Positions 6,110-12,308 of a stretch of DNA of 12,308 bases are shown piece after piece. Under the pieces are notes generated by a model. It was given only the letters and a program-made list of their open reading frames with translations. It had not been told where the DNA came from and searched no databases. The stretch is from Thermoplasmata archaeon (GTDB lineage: Archaea; Thermoplasmatota; E2; DHVEG-1; B18-G2). Positions within the stretch are counted from its first letter, which is position 1. Each line of letters starts with the position of its first letter. A program made the position numbers and the translations under genes. The stretch is from positions 1-12,308 of the forward strand of contig JAGGWT010000079.1 in the NCBI GenBank assembly GCA_021163455.1. Direction: 5' to 3'.

Positions 6110-7081
6110 TTAAGATGAGAACTCAAATGGTATTATGATGGCAGGAAGGAAACTCAGTATGATTGCGAGATCAAGCAAGGTGATTTTTATGTTGTTCCAC
6201 ACCATGTATACTGATAGCAGGAATGGAATCGTGAAGAGACCGATGTAAACGAAAGGTTGCAGTATGAATCTGGGCTTGGGGAAGACAAAGCCATATGATG
6301 AGAACGCATAGGTGAGTTGCAGATAATAGATTGCGAGCACATAATCTGCTGAGCAGTTCATGTGACTCTCGTTTCCAAAGAGGCCCCATATGCTTCTCCA
6401 TAGCGAACTGTTTATTTCTATGCTCTTGTTCTGTATTAATCTGCCCAGCGGACCGCTCATGTTGAGCGTCCCAAGTATACCTCCGGTTGTGTTCATATAT
6501 ATACCTGTAGCATTCATTTTTATTGTGGTTCTACTTGGATCGATAATATACGGTGGAATTATCATTCCGAGAGGGCGTAGTCCAAAGGTCTTTATTGTCT
6601 TGAGAGGGGCAAACGTGACGAACACAGATGGAGCCAGGCTGAAGTAGGGCTCCGATATACGAGGCAGATTCAGAAAACTCCTGTTACCACCATTCTGGCT
6701 ATCATTCTGATTCCCTGCTAAACTGTACCATATCTCTCTTGTCATCTCTTCCATATTCTGTGGAGTGAAATCTTCTGGAAGAATTCCCTTCTCTCTGAGG
6801 AGATCAATTTTCTGCTCAACGAGATTCCTGTACTCTTCCACAGATTTAGCTGAACGGATTTTTTCATTTATGCTTGTAATTTCTTCGTACAACTCCTGAG
6901 CTTCCTTACCGGATATCGCGATGGTTCTGGATATATCTTCATTGTATCCAGCTACTATCCTGATTTTTGCAGGAACGGATTTATCGTCATTTATCTCGCT
7001 TGCACCCAGTGGTATCGCAAGAGTTAACAGAATTGACACAATGACAGATACCACAGCTAATCTTTTCCCATATCCACCCAT
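6110..7081 (-). CDS. Membrane-anchored surface protein of unknown function
   Basis: 323 residues; I do not recognise a named family. The N-terminus has a signal peptide or anchor (7-27, positively charged MGGYGKR before a long hydrophobic run). Residues 56-120 are two or three charged amphipathic helices (GKEAQELYEEITSINEKI, then EEYRNLVEQKIDLLREKG), a layout common in secreted archaeal proteins. Residues 126-245 carry nine N-X-S/T sequons (for example Asn126, 133, 190, 197, 207, 218, 224, 237 and 242), as expected of an external glycosylated region. The C-terminus has about three hydrophobic segments (247-267, 273-295, 299-318). GAGGA just upstream of the ATG is a ribosome binding site, and a TATA box lies at 7112-7122. 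It is transcribed divergently from mcm, and its role is unknown. Confidence 0.7.
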   Translation of the reverse strand: MGGYGKRLAVVSVIVSILLTLAIPLGASEINDDKSVPAKIRIVAGYNEDISRTIAISGKEAQELYEEITSINEKIRSAKSVEEYRNLVEQKIDLLREKGILPEDFTPQNMEEMTREIWYSLAGNQNDSQNGGNRSFLNLPRISEPYFSLAPSVFVTFAPLKTIKTFGLRPLGMIIPPYIIDPSRTTIKMNATGIYMNTTGGILGTLNMSGPLGRLIQNKSIEINSSLWRSIWGLFGNESHMNCSADYVLAIYYLQLTYAFSSYGFVFPKPRFILQPFVYIGLFTIPFLLSVYMVWNNIKITLLDLAIILSFLPAIIIPFEFSS

Positions 7082-7111
7082 TTTATCCTCAACTTAAAAA
7101 TAATTTCGGCA

Positions 7112-7122
7112 CATTATATAAA
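7112..7122 (-). promoter_or_regulatory. TATA box of the surface-protein gene
   Basis: On the minus strand this reads tttatataatg. The expected start site falls near 7090, leaving a short leader that contains the GAGGA ribosome binding site (7086-7090) 4 nt before the ATG at 7081. Confidence 0.55.
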
Positions 7123-7155
7123 TGTTTTTACATTTGTGCTTTATATCTCAGGGTG

Positions 7156-7198
7156 TTGATATTGTACAGCACACATTAACCCTGCTAACCAATATCAA
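7156..7198. repeat. Inverted repeat in the mcm/surface-protein divergent promoter region
   Basis: TTGATATTG (7156-7164) and its exact complement CAATATCAA (7190-7198) face each other with their centres 34 bp apart, about three helical turns. A second perfect pair, CAGGGT (7149-7154) and ACCCTG (7179-7184), is interleaved with it. Both lie between the two divergent TATA boxes (7112-7122 and 7207-7213). Possible roles are binding sites for a dimeric regulator, or a replication-linked element because mcm is adjacent. No known archaeal origin-recognition-box consensus is recognisable. Confidence 0.6.
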
Positions 7199-7206
7199 AG
7201 CAAGAG

Positions 7207-7213
7207 ATTTATA
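7207..7213 (+). promoter_or_regulatory. TATA box and ribosome binding site of mcm
   Basis: atttata is centred about 39 bp upstream of the mcm ATG, so transcription should start near 7235. A purine-rich gtgagggg at 7233-7240, before the ATG at 7249, provides the Shine-Dalgarno pairing. Confidence 0.55.
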
Positions 7214-7248
7214 GACAGTTCTTATTATGACAGTGAGGGGTCAGACTT

Positions 7249-9348
7249 ATGACCTATCTGCTGAGAGACGAGACTCTAATCGGATGGTGGGAGAACTTCT
7301 TCATAGAGTACTGTAGCAACGAAATAGAAACGGTCGCCCTCAAATATCCCAAAATGAGAAGTTTGTTTGTGGATTACTGGTTAATAGATAAGGTTGATCA
7401 TGAGATGGCTGAACTCCTTCTCGATGAGCCTCAAAAGATGATATTCAACGCAGAATTTGCTCTGAACAACATTGATGTTGCTGTGGATAAACAGATAAAA
7501 TTGCATTTCAGAGTGTACAATCTTCCAGATACAAATCGTATCCCCATAAGATATCTGAGAGCAGAACATCTTGGAAAGCTCGTTGCTATAGAAGGGCTCG
7601 TCAAAAAGGTTACAGAGGTTAGACCCAAATTGAAAAAAGCTGTTTTCATCTGTCAGAGATGTGGAGCCGAAAACGTTGTCGAGCAGGATGAGGAACTACT
7701 CAAAGAACCGGTCCAGTGTATAAACTGTGAGAGGTCATCATCCTTCAAATTATCAACATCCATGTCCACTTTCATAGATTCCCAGAAACTCGAAATACAG
7801 GAAAGTCCCGAAGGGTTAAGGGGCGGCGCCCAGCCGGAGAGGATAAGCATATTCATAGAAGATGACCTCGTTGGAGATGTTGCACCTGGAGATAGGGTTA
7901 TAGTGAATGGAATCCTCCTTGCAAGGCAGAGGAGGAGAGGTGTTCAGAGATTAACATCCTTCGATAAGGTGATACAGGCTGTATCTATAGAAAAACAGGA
8001 GCAGGCATTTGAGGAAGTAGAAATAACAGAGGAAGATGAAAAGAAGATTCTTGAGGTAAGCAGATTGCCCGACATCTATGAAAGGATGAGAGAAAGCATA
8101 GCTCCAACCATATACGGTATGGAAACCGAGAAGGATGCCCTTGTTCTCCAGCTCTTTGGAGGAGTTCCGAAAACGATGCCCGATGGAACAAGGATAAGAG
8201 GGGATATACATGTTCTCTTTGTTGGAGATCCTGGTACGGCAAAATCCCAGATACTGAGTTATATATCAAAGCTGGCTCCAAGAAGCATATATGCCTCTGG
8301 AAAAGCCACATCCGCTGCTGGATTGACAGCTGCTGCAGTTAGAGATGAATTTGGAGAGGGTCACTGGACCCTTGAGGCAGGGGCGCTGGTTCTGGCTGAT
8401 ATGGGAATAGCGTGTATAGATGAGATAGATAAGATGAGCGAGCAGGATAGAAGTGCCCTTCACCAAGCAATGGAGCAGCAGGAGATAAGCGTTGCCAAAG
8501 CGGGAATCAATGCCACCCTTAAGTCAAGATGCGCAATTCTTGCTGCTGCAAATCCGAAACTCGGAAGATTCGATGAGTTCATCCCGATTCATGAGCAGAT
8601 CAATATGCCGCCCGCCTTGCTTTCAAGATTTGATTTGATATTTTCACTGATAGATAGGCCGGATAGGGAGAGAGACAGTGAACTCGCTCTACACATTCTC
8701 AAAACACACAAAGCCGGAGAGGTAAGGGAACAGAGAGCGAGAATCAAAGAATCGAGATACACAGAAGATGAGGAAAGAAAACTACTCGAGAGAGTTACGC
8801 CAACCTTTGACCCGGAGTTTTTGAGAAAATATATAGCGTATGCCAAGAGAAACATCTTTCCCGTTATGGATGATGAGGCTATAGAGAGGATAAAGGATTA
8901 TTATGTCTCGTTGAGGTCATCATCTGAGGAATCTATACCTTTCACTCCAAGACAACTCGAGGCATTCGTCAGGCTGGCGGAGGCGAGCGCGAGAGTGAGA
9001 CTGAGTGACAGGGTTACCATAGAAGATGCAGAGAGAGCAATCAACATAATCGAGAAATATCTCAGAAGGGTTGGTGTGGATAGAGAAACCGGCAGGATAG
9101 ACATTGATATGATCGCAACCGGTATAAGCAGAACCCAGCAGGACAGATTGAGAACGATACTCAGCATAATCAGAGACCTCTGTCGAGAGTCACCGGATGG
9201 AATGGCCAGTATGGAGGATATTCAAAGAGAGGGAGAGGCTCGCAAGATAGAGAGAGAAAAAATCAAAGAAGCTATCGAGAAATTGAAGAGAAATGGACAG
9301 ATATACGAACCAAAGCATAATCATTTCAGATTGACTGAGGAGTACTGA
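7249..9348 (+). CDS. mcm: MCM replicative DNA helicase
   Basis: 699 residues, normal for the single archaeal MCM, which forms a hexamer and unwinds DNA 3'-5' at the replication fork. Order of domains: N-terminal helical A domain (about 1-95); OB fold with a zinc-binding subdomain (Cys135, Cys138, Cys157, Cys160 in CQRC...CINC); and an RQRRRGVQR beta-hairpin segment (227-235) likely to contact DNA. The AAA+ core has Walker A GDPGTAKS (326-333), the presensor/helix-2 insert near KATSAAGLTAAAVRDEFG (352-369), Walker B ACIDEID (388-394; Asp391, Glu392), sensor 1 AAANP (432-436) and the arginine finger in LLSRFD (Arg460). A sensor 2/lid region (about 540-605) and a C-terminal winged helix (about 630-699) follow. 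The core is continuous with no intein. No cdc6, GINS or primase gene lies in the window. Confidence 0.98.
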   Translation: MTYLLRDETLIGWWENFFIEYCSNEIETVALKYPKMRSLFVDYWLIDKVDHEMAELLLDEPQKMIFNAEFALNNIDVAVDKQIKLHFRVYNLPDTNRIPIRYLRAEHLGKLVAIEGLVKKVTEVRPKLKKAVFICQRCGAENVVEQDEELLKEPVQCINCERSSSFKLSTSMSTFIDSQKLEIQESPEGLRGGAQPERISIFIEDDLVGDVAPGDRVIVNGILLARQRRRGVQRLTSFDKVIQAVSIEKQEQAFEEVEITEEDEKKILEVSRLPDIYERMRESIAPTIYGMETEKDALVLQLFGGVPKTMPDGTRIRGDIHVLFVGDPGTAKSQILSYISKLAPRSIYASGKATSAAGLTAAAVRDEFGEGHWTLEAGALVLADMGIACIDEIDKMSEQDRSALHQAMEQQEISVAKAGINATLKSRCAILAAANPKLGRFDEFIPIHEQINMPPALLSRFDLIFSLIDRPDRERDSELALHILKTHKAGEVREQRARIKESRYTEDEERKLLERVTPTFDPEFLRKYIAYAKRNIFPVMDDEAIERIKDYYVSLRSSSEESIPFTPRQLEAFVRLAEASARVRLSDRVTIEDAERAINIIEKYLRRVGVDRETGRIDIDMIATGISRTQQDRLRTILSIIRDLCRESPDGMASMEDIQREGEARKIEREKIKEAIEKLKRNGQIYEPKHNHFRLTEEY

Positions 9349-9397
9349 TTGGCAGAATAGCCAGAGCAATTGCATTACCTTGATTCCTCCATAGAAA

Positions 9398-9405
9398 GTT
9401 TTAAG
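9398..9405 (+). promoter_or_regulatory. TATA box of the PRC-barrel gene
   Basis: gttttaag lies about 45 bp upstream of the ATG at 9446. The expected start near 9427 gives a leader of about 20 nt containing ggagggtggtgag, a strong purine-rich ribosome binding site ending 3 nt before the ATG. Confidence 0.5.
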
Positions 9406-9445
9406 TACAGAGATGGGCATTAGTCGGTGAGGAGGGTGGTGAGAG

Positions 9446-10009
9446 ATGAAAATAACAAACCCACACGAATTGGTAGGAAAGAAAGTATGTGATGCGAATG
9501 GTAACACCATAGGAACGATAGACAAATGCTGGAGGAGCTGGAACGAGGATTATCCTGGATGGTTCTTTGGTATAAAGCTGAATGATGCCACAAGGGATAC
9601 ATGGTTCAGAGGAACAAACAAACTGGTTCCAATTTACAGCGATTACATAAAGGAGGTAACAGACCATGTTGTACTCAACAAGACGGTTGAGCAGCTGAGC
9701 CGCTACTGGAACAGAACAGCACCTCTGGGAGACACATTCCACCCAATTGATGAACTGGTTGATATGCCAATCTATGACAGAAACAATTCAAGAGTTGGAG
9801 TGTTTGTAGGATGGGTGGAGAGCGATGGAATGTACAAGCACTATGGTTGCTTTGTGGATCCTTACCTCTGTGACACATGGAACATTCCACCAAATACTGT
9901 AATGCCGCTTCCACCAACATACTTCGACGATGCAAAGGATGCAATAACACTCAACAAGACACTGGATGAGCTCAAGGAGTACTGGCAGAAGAACATGACA
10001 AGGAAGTAA
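9446..10009 (+). CDS. Tandem PRC-barrel domain protein
   Basis: 187 residues made of two PRC-barrel-like repeats. Repeat 1 spans about residues 5-90: ELVGKKVCDANGNTIGTID, then a DTWF turn, then LNKTVEQLSRYW. Repeat 2 spans about 101-182: ELVDMPIYDRNNSRVGVFV, then a DTWNIPPN turn, then LNKTLDELKEYW. Each repeat ends in the same LNKT..(E/D)QL..YW helix, so the gene arose by internal duplication. PRC-barrels are small beta-barrels of photosynthetic reaction centre H subunits and RimM; archaeal stand-alone forms are implicated in RNA metabolism and cell division. There is no signal peptide, so it is cytoplasmic. The second half favours AAC, AAG, ACA and GAC codons and the ribosome binding site is strong, which suggests high expression. 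It is transcribed separately from mcm. The exact role is unknown. Confidence 0.85.
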   Translation: MKITNPHELVGKKVCDANGNTIGTIDKCWRSWNEDYPGWFFGIKLNDATRDTWFRGTNKLVPIYSDYIKEVTDHVVLNKTVEQLSRYWNRTAPLGDTFHPIDELVDMPIYDRNNSRVGVFVGWVESDGMYKHYGCFVDPYLCDTWNIPPNTVMPLPPTYFDDAKDAITLNKTLDELKEYWQKNMTRK

Positions 10010-10025
10010 AACACCCACACCTCTC

Positions 10026-10044
10026 TATTTTTTAGTTATTTATT
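10026..10044 (+). terminator. T-rich termination signal after the PRC-barrel gene
   Basis: A run of six T (10028-10033) followed by ttatttatt begins about 17 bp after the stop codon. Oligo-T tracts on the coding strand are the usual archaeal intrinsic terminators. No stable stem-loop precedes it. It lies between convergent genes. Confidence 0.4.
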
Positions 10045-10062
10045 GTTCACTGCCTTGGTTTT

Positions 10063-10350
10063 TTACCATATATAGTTCTCATACCCCTCGTTGTCATCCA
10101 TTATAGCATTGAAAATTCTGTCTGTGATACTGTTAACCTTCTTGTATTTCTTCCCATGCAGGTTTTCCAGAATCTCCTCCAGAGGTATACCCAGAGCCTC
10201 TTTAAGAGAAACCACAACAAGTATATACCTTATTAACCACATCGCAAGCTTAAGAGTGAACTCGGTACCATTCCTCTTTGCTATACTTTTGAGCATACTT
10301 GTCTGCATAAGTTCTTTCAACGCTTCCTTTACAGACACATCCTCTGCCAT
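10063..10350 (-). CDS. Small hypothetical protein (95 aa)
   Basis: I do not recognise this protein. It has 95 residues and is largely helical: an amphipathic N-terminal part with KEALKELMQTSMLKSIAKRN (8-27), a hydrophobic stretch LAMWLIRYILVVVSL (35-49) that could be a short membrane helix or a packed core helix, then a basic segment HGKKYKKVNS (65-74) and an acidic, aromatic tail (DDNEGYENYIW). Support for a real gene is a TATA box at 10391-10399, a GGTG about 8 nt before the ATG, and no competing gene in the region. It stands alone between the convergent PRC-barrel gene and the tandem exchanger gene. A winged-helix or helical-bundle fold is possible but unproven. Confidence 0.6.
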   Translation of the reverse strand: MAEDVSVKEALKELMQTSMLKSIAKRNGTEFTLKLAMWLIRYILVVVSLKEALGIPLEEILENLHGKKYKKVNSITDRIFNAIMDDNEGYENYIW

Positions 10351-10390
10351 TTTGATACACCGCTTAAGATAGTGTTATTTTGATGCATAT

Positions 10391-10399
10391 TTATATATT
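10391..10399 (-). promoter_or_regulatory. TATA box of the 95-aa protein gene
   Basis: On the minus strand this reads aatatataa, centred about 44 bp upstream of the ATG at 10350. The predicted start site near 10367-10370 leaves a short leader that includes the GGTG ribosome binding site. Confidence 0.5.
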
Positions 10400-10456
10400 T
10401 CTATTGAAAAAATTGAGATAATTGTAATTCCTCGTGGATGAAATCTCAGGAGAAGT

Positions 10457-11404
10457 TTATTTGTAAAACAGCAGAACAAGGTAAATAGCATAGATTACGA
10501 GAAGCAGGGCGCCCTCCGCTCTGCTTACCCTCCCTTTGGTATAGAAGATGGGGAACATGGCAATTGTTACAGCCAGAAGAAAGAGTTCACTCAGCATGGA
10601 CTTTAAATCTATATGGATAACACTTATGCATGAGCATACACCCAGTATCAGTAGGATGTTAAAAACATTTGAACCGATCAGATTGCCGAGAGAGATGTCA
10701 CTTTCTCCCTTAAAAGATGCAGTTGCAGATACTGCAAGTTCTGGTAGAGATGTTCCTACCGCTATCATGGATATAGCAATCAGAAATTCCGGTACACCAA
10801 AGATGTTGGCAAAATACACGGCAGAATCAACAAGCAATTGAGCACCGACCACCACTCCTATTAGCCCAAAAATTATGAAAAGGACATACTTTAACATCCC
10901 GTTCCTGTTATTCTCGATAAACTTAACCTTCTTCTCCCTTTCCTTCTTTGCCATCCTTATGAAGAAAATTAAATACAGGGCGAAGGCGCAGAGCATAACC
11001 AATCCTGATAACATATCCAGGTTGCCTCTGATGGAAAGTAGCAGTAGCAGTATGGTCGAAACCAGAAGTATAGGGAGCTCTCTTTTAACTATGCCGAGAT
11101 TCACAGAAATTGGTCTCATAACGGCACTTATACCAAGAACAAGGAGCAGATTAGCGAGACACGAACCGAGCACATTTCCAAGTGAGAGGGAAGAGTGAGC
11201 TTTGTAAGATGCAAGAGCAGATGTCGCGAATTCAGGGGCGGATGTACCATATGCTACAATAGTAAGTGATATAATAAGTGATGATACACCCATCCTGAGA
11301 GCCACCTTTGAAGTTCCTTCCACCAGTATATCTGAGCATTTGTACAGCAAACCTATCCCTGCTGTAAAGAAAAACAATTCCATCAGTGTGGTGTACCACT
11401 CCAT
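10457..11404 (-). CDS. CaCA-family Na+/Ca2+ (cation) exchanger
   Basis: 315 residues from the chosen ATG at 11404. An integral membrane antiporter of the Ca2+:cation antiporter family, similar in layout to archaeal NCX: about ten membrane segments in two inverted halves. The two ion-binding alpha repeats are clear. Alpha-1 is AYGTSAPEF (51-59) followed by GNVLGSCLAN (76-85). Alpha-2 is AVGTSLPELA (215-224) followed by GNLIGSNVFN (240-249). Glu58 and Glu221 are the expected ion-coordinating acidic residues. A charged loop, KKEREKKVKF (153-162), separates the halves. An ORF start at 11467 adds 21 residues (MSHFLRGVRN...), but the best TATA box (11431-11440) lies inside that extension, about 31 bp before 11404, so the shorter form with a leaderless mRNA is preferred. 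Likely role: extrusion of calcium or a similar cation using the sodium or proton gradient. Confidence 0.9.
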   Translation of the reverse strand: MEWYTTLMELFFFTAGIGLLYKCSDILVEGTSKVALRMGVSSLIISLTIVAYGTSAPEFATSALASYKAHSSLSLGNVLGSCLANLLLVLGISAVMRPISVNLGIVKRELPILLVSTILLLLLSIRGNLDMLSGLVMLCAFALYLIFFIRMAKKEREKKVKFIENNRNGMLKYVLFIIFGLIGVVVGAQLLVDSAVYFANIFGVPEFLIAISMIAVGTSLPELAVSATASFKGESDISLGNLIGSNVFNILLILGVCSCISVIHIDLKSMLSELFLLAVTIAMFPIFYTKGRVSRAEGALLLVIYAIYLVLLFYK

Positions 11405-11430
11405 CCGTGCGGGTGAAGTGGATTTTTGGT

Positions 11431-11440
11431 ATTTAAAATT
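11431..11440 (-). promoter_or_regulatory. TATA box that decides the exchanger start
   Basis: On the minus strand this reads aattttaaat, about 31 bp upstream of the ATG at 11404, so transcription should begin within a few nt of that codon. It lies inside the longer possible reading frame that starts at 11467, which argues against the longer form. Confidence 0.5.
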
Positions 11441-11540
11441 ACGTACACCTCTAAGGAAATGACTCATATCGACAGTTTTTTTAATGACTTTTCTATAAGG
11501 GGAAGAACATCACATGATGAGAGCAAAATTGACTCCACAA

Positions 11541-11574
11541 AATTTAAAAATACCATCCTCATATATTATATATG
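11541..11574 (+). promoter_or_regulatory. rRNA promoter region with two TATA-like boxes
   Basis: Two AT-rich boxes lie in the 11468-11802 gene-free stretch: aatttaaaaatac (11541-11553) and atatattatatat (11561-11573). The downstream box would place the start near 11592-11597, right before the first leader hairpin at 11600. The upstream box would start transcription near 11573. Such doubled promoters are common before rRNA genes. The stretch from 11468 to 11540 has no gene I can support, only AT-rich upstream DNA. Confidence 0.55.
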
Positions 11575-11599
11575 GGTTGTGTGATACAGTTCTTACCAT

Positions 11600-11672
11600 C
11601 CCCGGGAACCGGCTAAACCCATGAGGTAGGGCTATCGCCCCTCGATGAATGGGTGTATCAACCCGGGGAACA
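11600..11672 (+). ncRNA. H/ACA-type guide RNA-like element in the 16S rRNA leader
   Basis: The element folds as a single archaeal H/ACA unit. The lower stem is ccccggg/cccgggg (11600-11606 with 11662-11668). The internal loop has a 10-nt left strand (11607-11616) and a 7-nt right strand (11655-11661). The upper stem is acccat/atgggt (11617-11622 with 11649-11654). Then comes a K-turn: GA (11623-11624) opposite GA (11647-11648), a 3-nt GAT bulge with T in the third position (11644-11646), and an apical stem that is G-C closed with gggc/gccc inside (11629-11632 with 11637-11640). An ACA box (11670-11672) follows the lower stem, 15 nt below the pocket, as required of H/ACA guides. The K-turn would bind L7Ae. 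The element starts a few nt after the predicted rRNA transcription start. Its target is not established. It could instead be a structured leader of other function. Confidence 0.55.
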
Positions 11673-11682
11673 CGAAAAATGG

Positions 11683-11728
11683 AGGTTCGAAAAAGGAGGT
11701 CCCCTTTGGGGCCTCAAATTTCGAACCT
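11683..11728 (+). other. Long hairpin in the rRNA leader
   Basis: A strong stem-loop: 10 bp (aggttcgaaa, 11683-11692, with tttcgaacct, 11719-11728), a 3x3 purine internal loop, then 8 bp (11696-11703 with 11708-11715, one G-T pair) closed by the loop cttt. It lies between the H/ACA-like element and the 16S 5' end, so it is likely part of pre-rRNA folding. A role in the 16S processing stem cannot be judged without the 3' flank of the gene. Confidence 0.65.
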
Positions 11729-11767
11729 GACGCTCGATGAGGTTGGTAAAAGTCGACCCACCCAAGA

Positions 11768-11792
11768 GGTGCAAGTGCAGGGCACGTGCACC
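11768..11792 (+). other. Second leader hairpin just upstream of 16S
   Basis: ggtgca/tgcacc (11768-11773 with 11787-11792) encloses an A-G mismatch and gtgc/gcac (11775-11778 with 11782-11785) with loop agg. It ends about 10 nt before the predicted mature 16S 5' end. It may instead pair with the 16S 3' flank to form the bulge-helix-bulge processing stem. Confidence 0.45.
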
Positions 11793-11801
11793 CGCCAATT
11801 C

Positions 11802-12308
<507 letters not shown>

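Noticed and set aside
5956..6110. tRNA-Gly as an attachment site for an integrated element
   Set aside because: No integrase gene and no repeat of the tRNA 3' end anywhere that I could see in the window.
7138..7147. Extra TATA-like box (gctttatatc) upstream of mcm
   Set aside because: It is more than 100 bp from the mcm start and no gene or RNA begins at the expected distance; the box at 7207-7213 fits better.
7951..8311. Overlapping minus-strand frames opposite mcm
   Set aside because: Shadows of the conserved AAA+ region; no promoters, Ser/Leu-rich translations typical of antisense frames.
8220..8640. Possible intein in the MCM ATPase core, a common insertion site in archaea
   Set aside because: Walker A, Walker B, sensor 1 and arginine finger are continuous and normally spaced; there is no insertion.
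9350..9364. TGGC/GCCA mini-hairpin just after mcm as a terminator
   Set aside because: Only 4 bp and not followed by a T tract, so too weak to call.
11476..11482. Run of seven T as a terminator
   Set aside because: No plus-strand gene lies upstream to terminate. It is upstream of the minus-strand exchanger gene and is probably just AT-rich promoter DNA.
11727..11740. CTGA followed by GATGA resembling D'/C' boxes of a C/D guide RNA
   Set aside because: No upstream C box and no final D box at suitable spacing, and the C' match is incomplete. The sequence overlaps the base of a hairpin.

Overview
This window looks like chromosomal DNA of a thermophilic euryarchaeon. The protein genes are archaeal in type: an MCM replicative helicase, a two-subunit aconitase X of the archaeal mevalonate pathway, secreted C25 (gingipain-like) peptidase and beta-propeller proteins, and tandem PRC-barrels. 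Starts are preceded by TATA boxes 25-40 bp upstream, several of them consistent with leaderless mRNA, and others by GGTG/GAGGTG ribosome binding sites. The right end is the 5' third of an archaeal 16S rRNA gene, much more GC-rich than the AT-rich protein genes, as in thermophiles. The 16S sequence and the C25 peptidase suggest Thermoplasmatota, perhaps an Aciduliprofundum/DHVE2-like or related lineage. That placement is from memory and needs a 16S search.

Left part (1-3136): the 3' end of a secreted beta-propeller protein gene (+) converges on, and overlaps by 23 bp, a secreted C25-type cysteine peptidase gene (-). Upstream of the peptidase on the same strand are a 5-formyl-THF cyclo-ligase-like gene and pyrF (OMP decarboxylase). 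One TATA element midway between pyrF and the next gene seems to serve both divergent leaderless genes.

Middle (3192-7081): a GT-B glycosyltransferase gene, then the aconitase X large and small subunit genes overlapping by ATGA. Their promoter has a perfect ATCCGC-N2-GCGGAT palindrome between the TATA box and the expected start site. A tRNA-Gly(GCC) gene with its own TATA box follows. A membrane/surface protein of unknown function lies on the minus strand, divergent from MCM. Interleaved inverted repeats sit in the intergenic space between them.

Right part (7249-12308): MCM helicase, a duplicated PRC-barrel protein, a 95-residue orphan protein (-), a CaCA-family cation/Ca2+ exchanger (-), and the rRNA promoter, leader and 16S start. 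The most interesting signal is the first structured element of the rRNA leader (11600-11672). It has the architecture of an archaeal H/ACA guide RNA: lower stem, internal-loop pocket, upper stem, canonical K-turn, and an ACA box 15 nt below the pocket. Its pocket strands are partly complementary to the 5' end of the 16S rRNA just downstream.

I saw no mobile element, CRISPR array, intein or obvious pseudogene. Most of the window is housekeeping DNA, and the novelty is mainly in regulatory and RNA structure.
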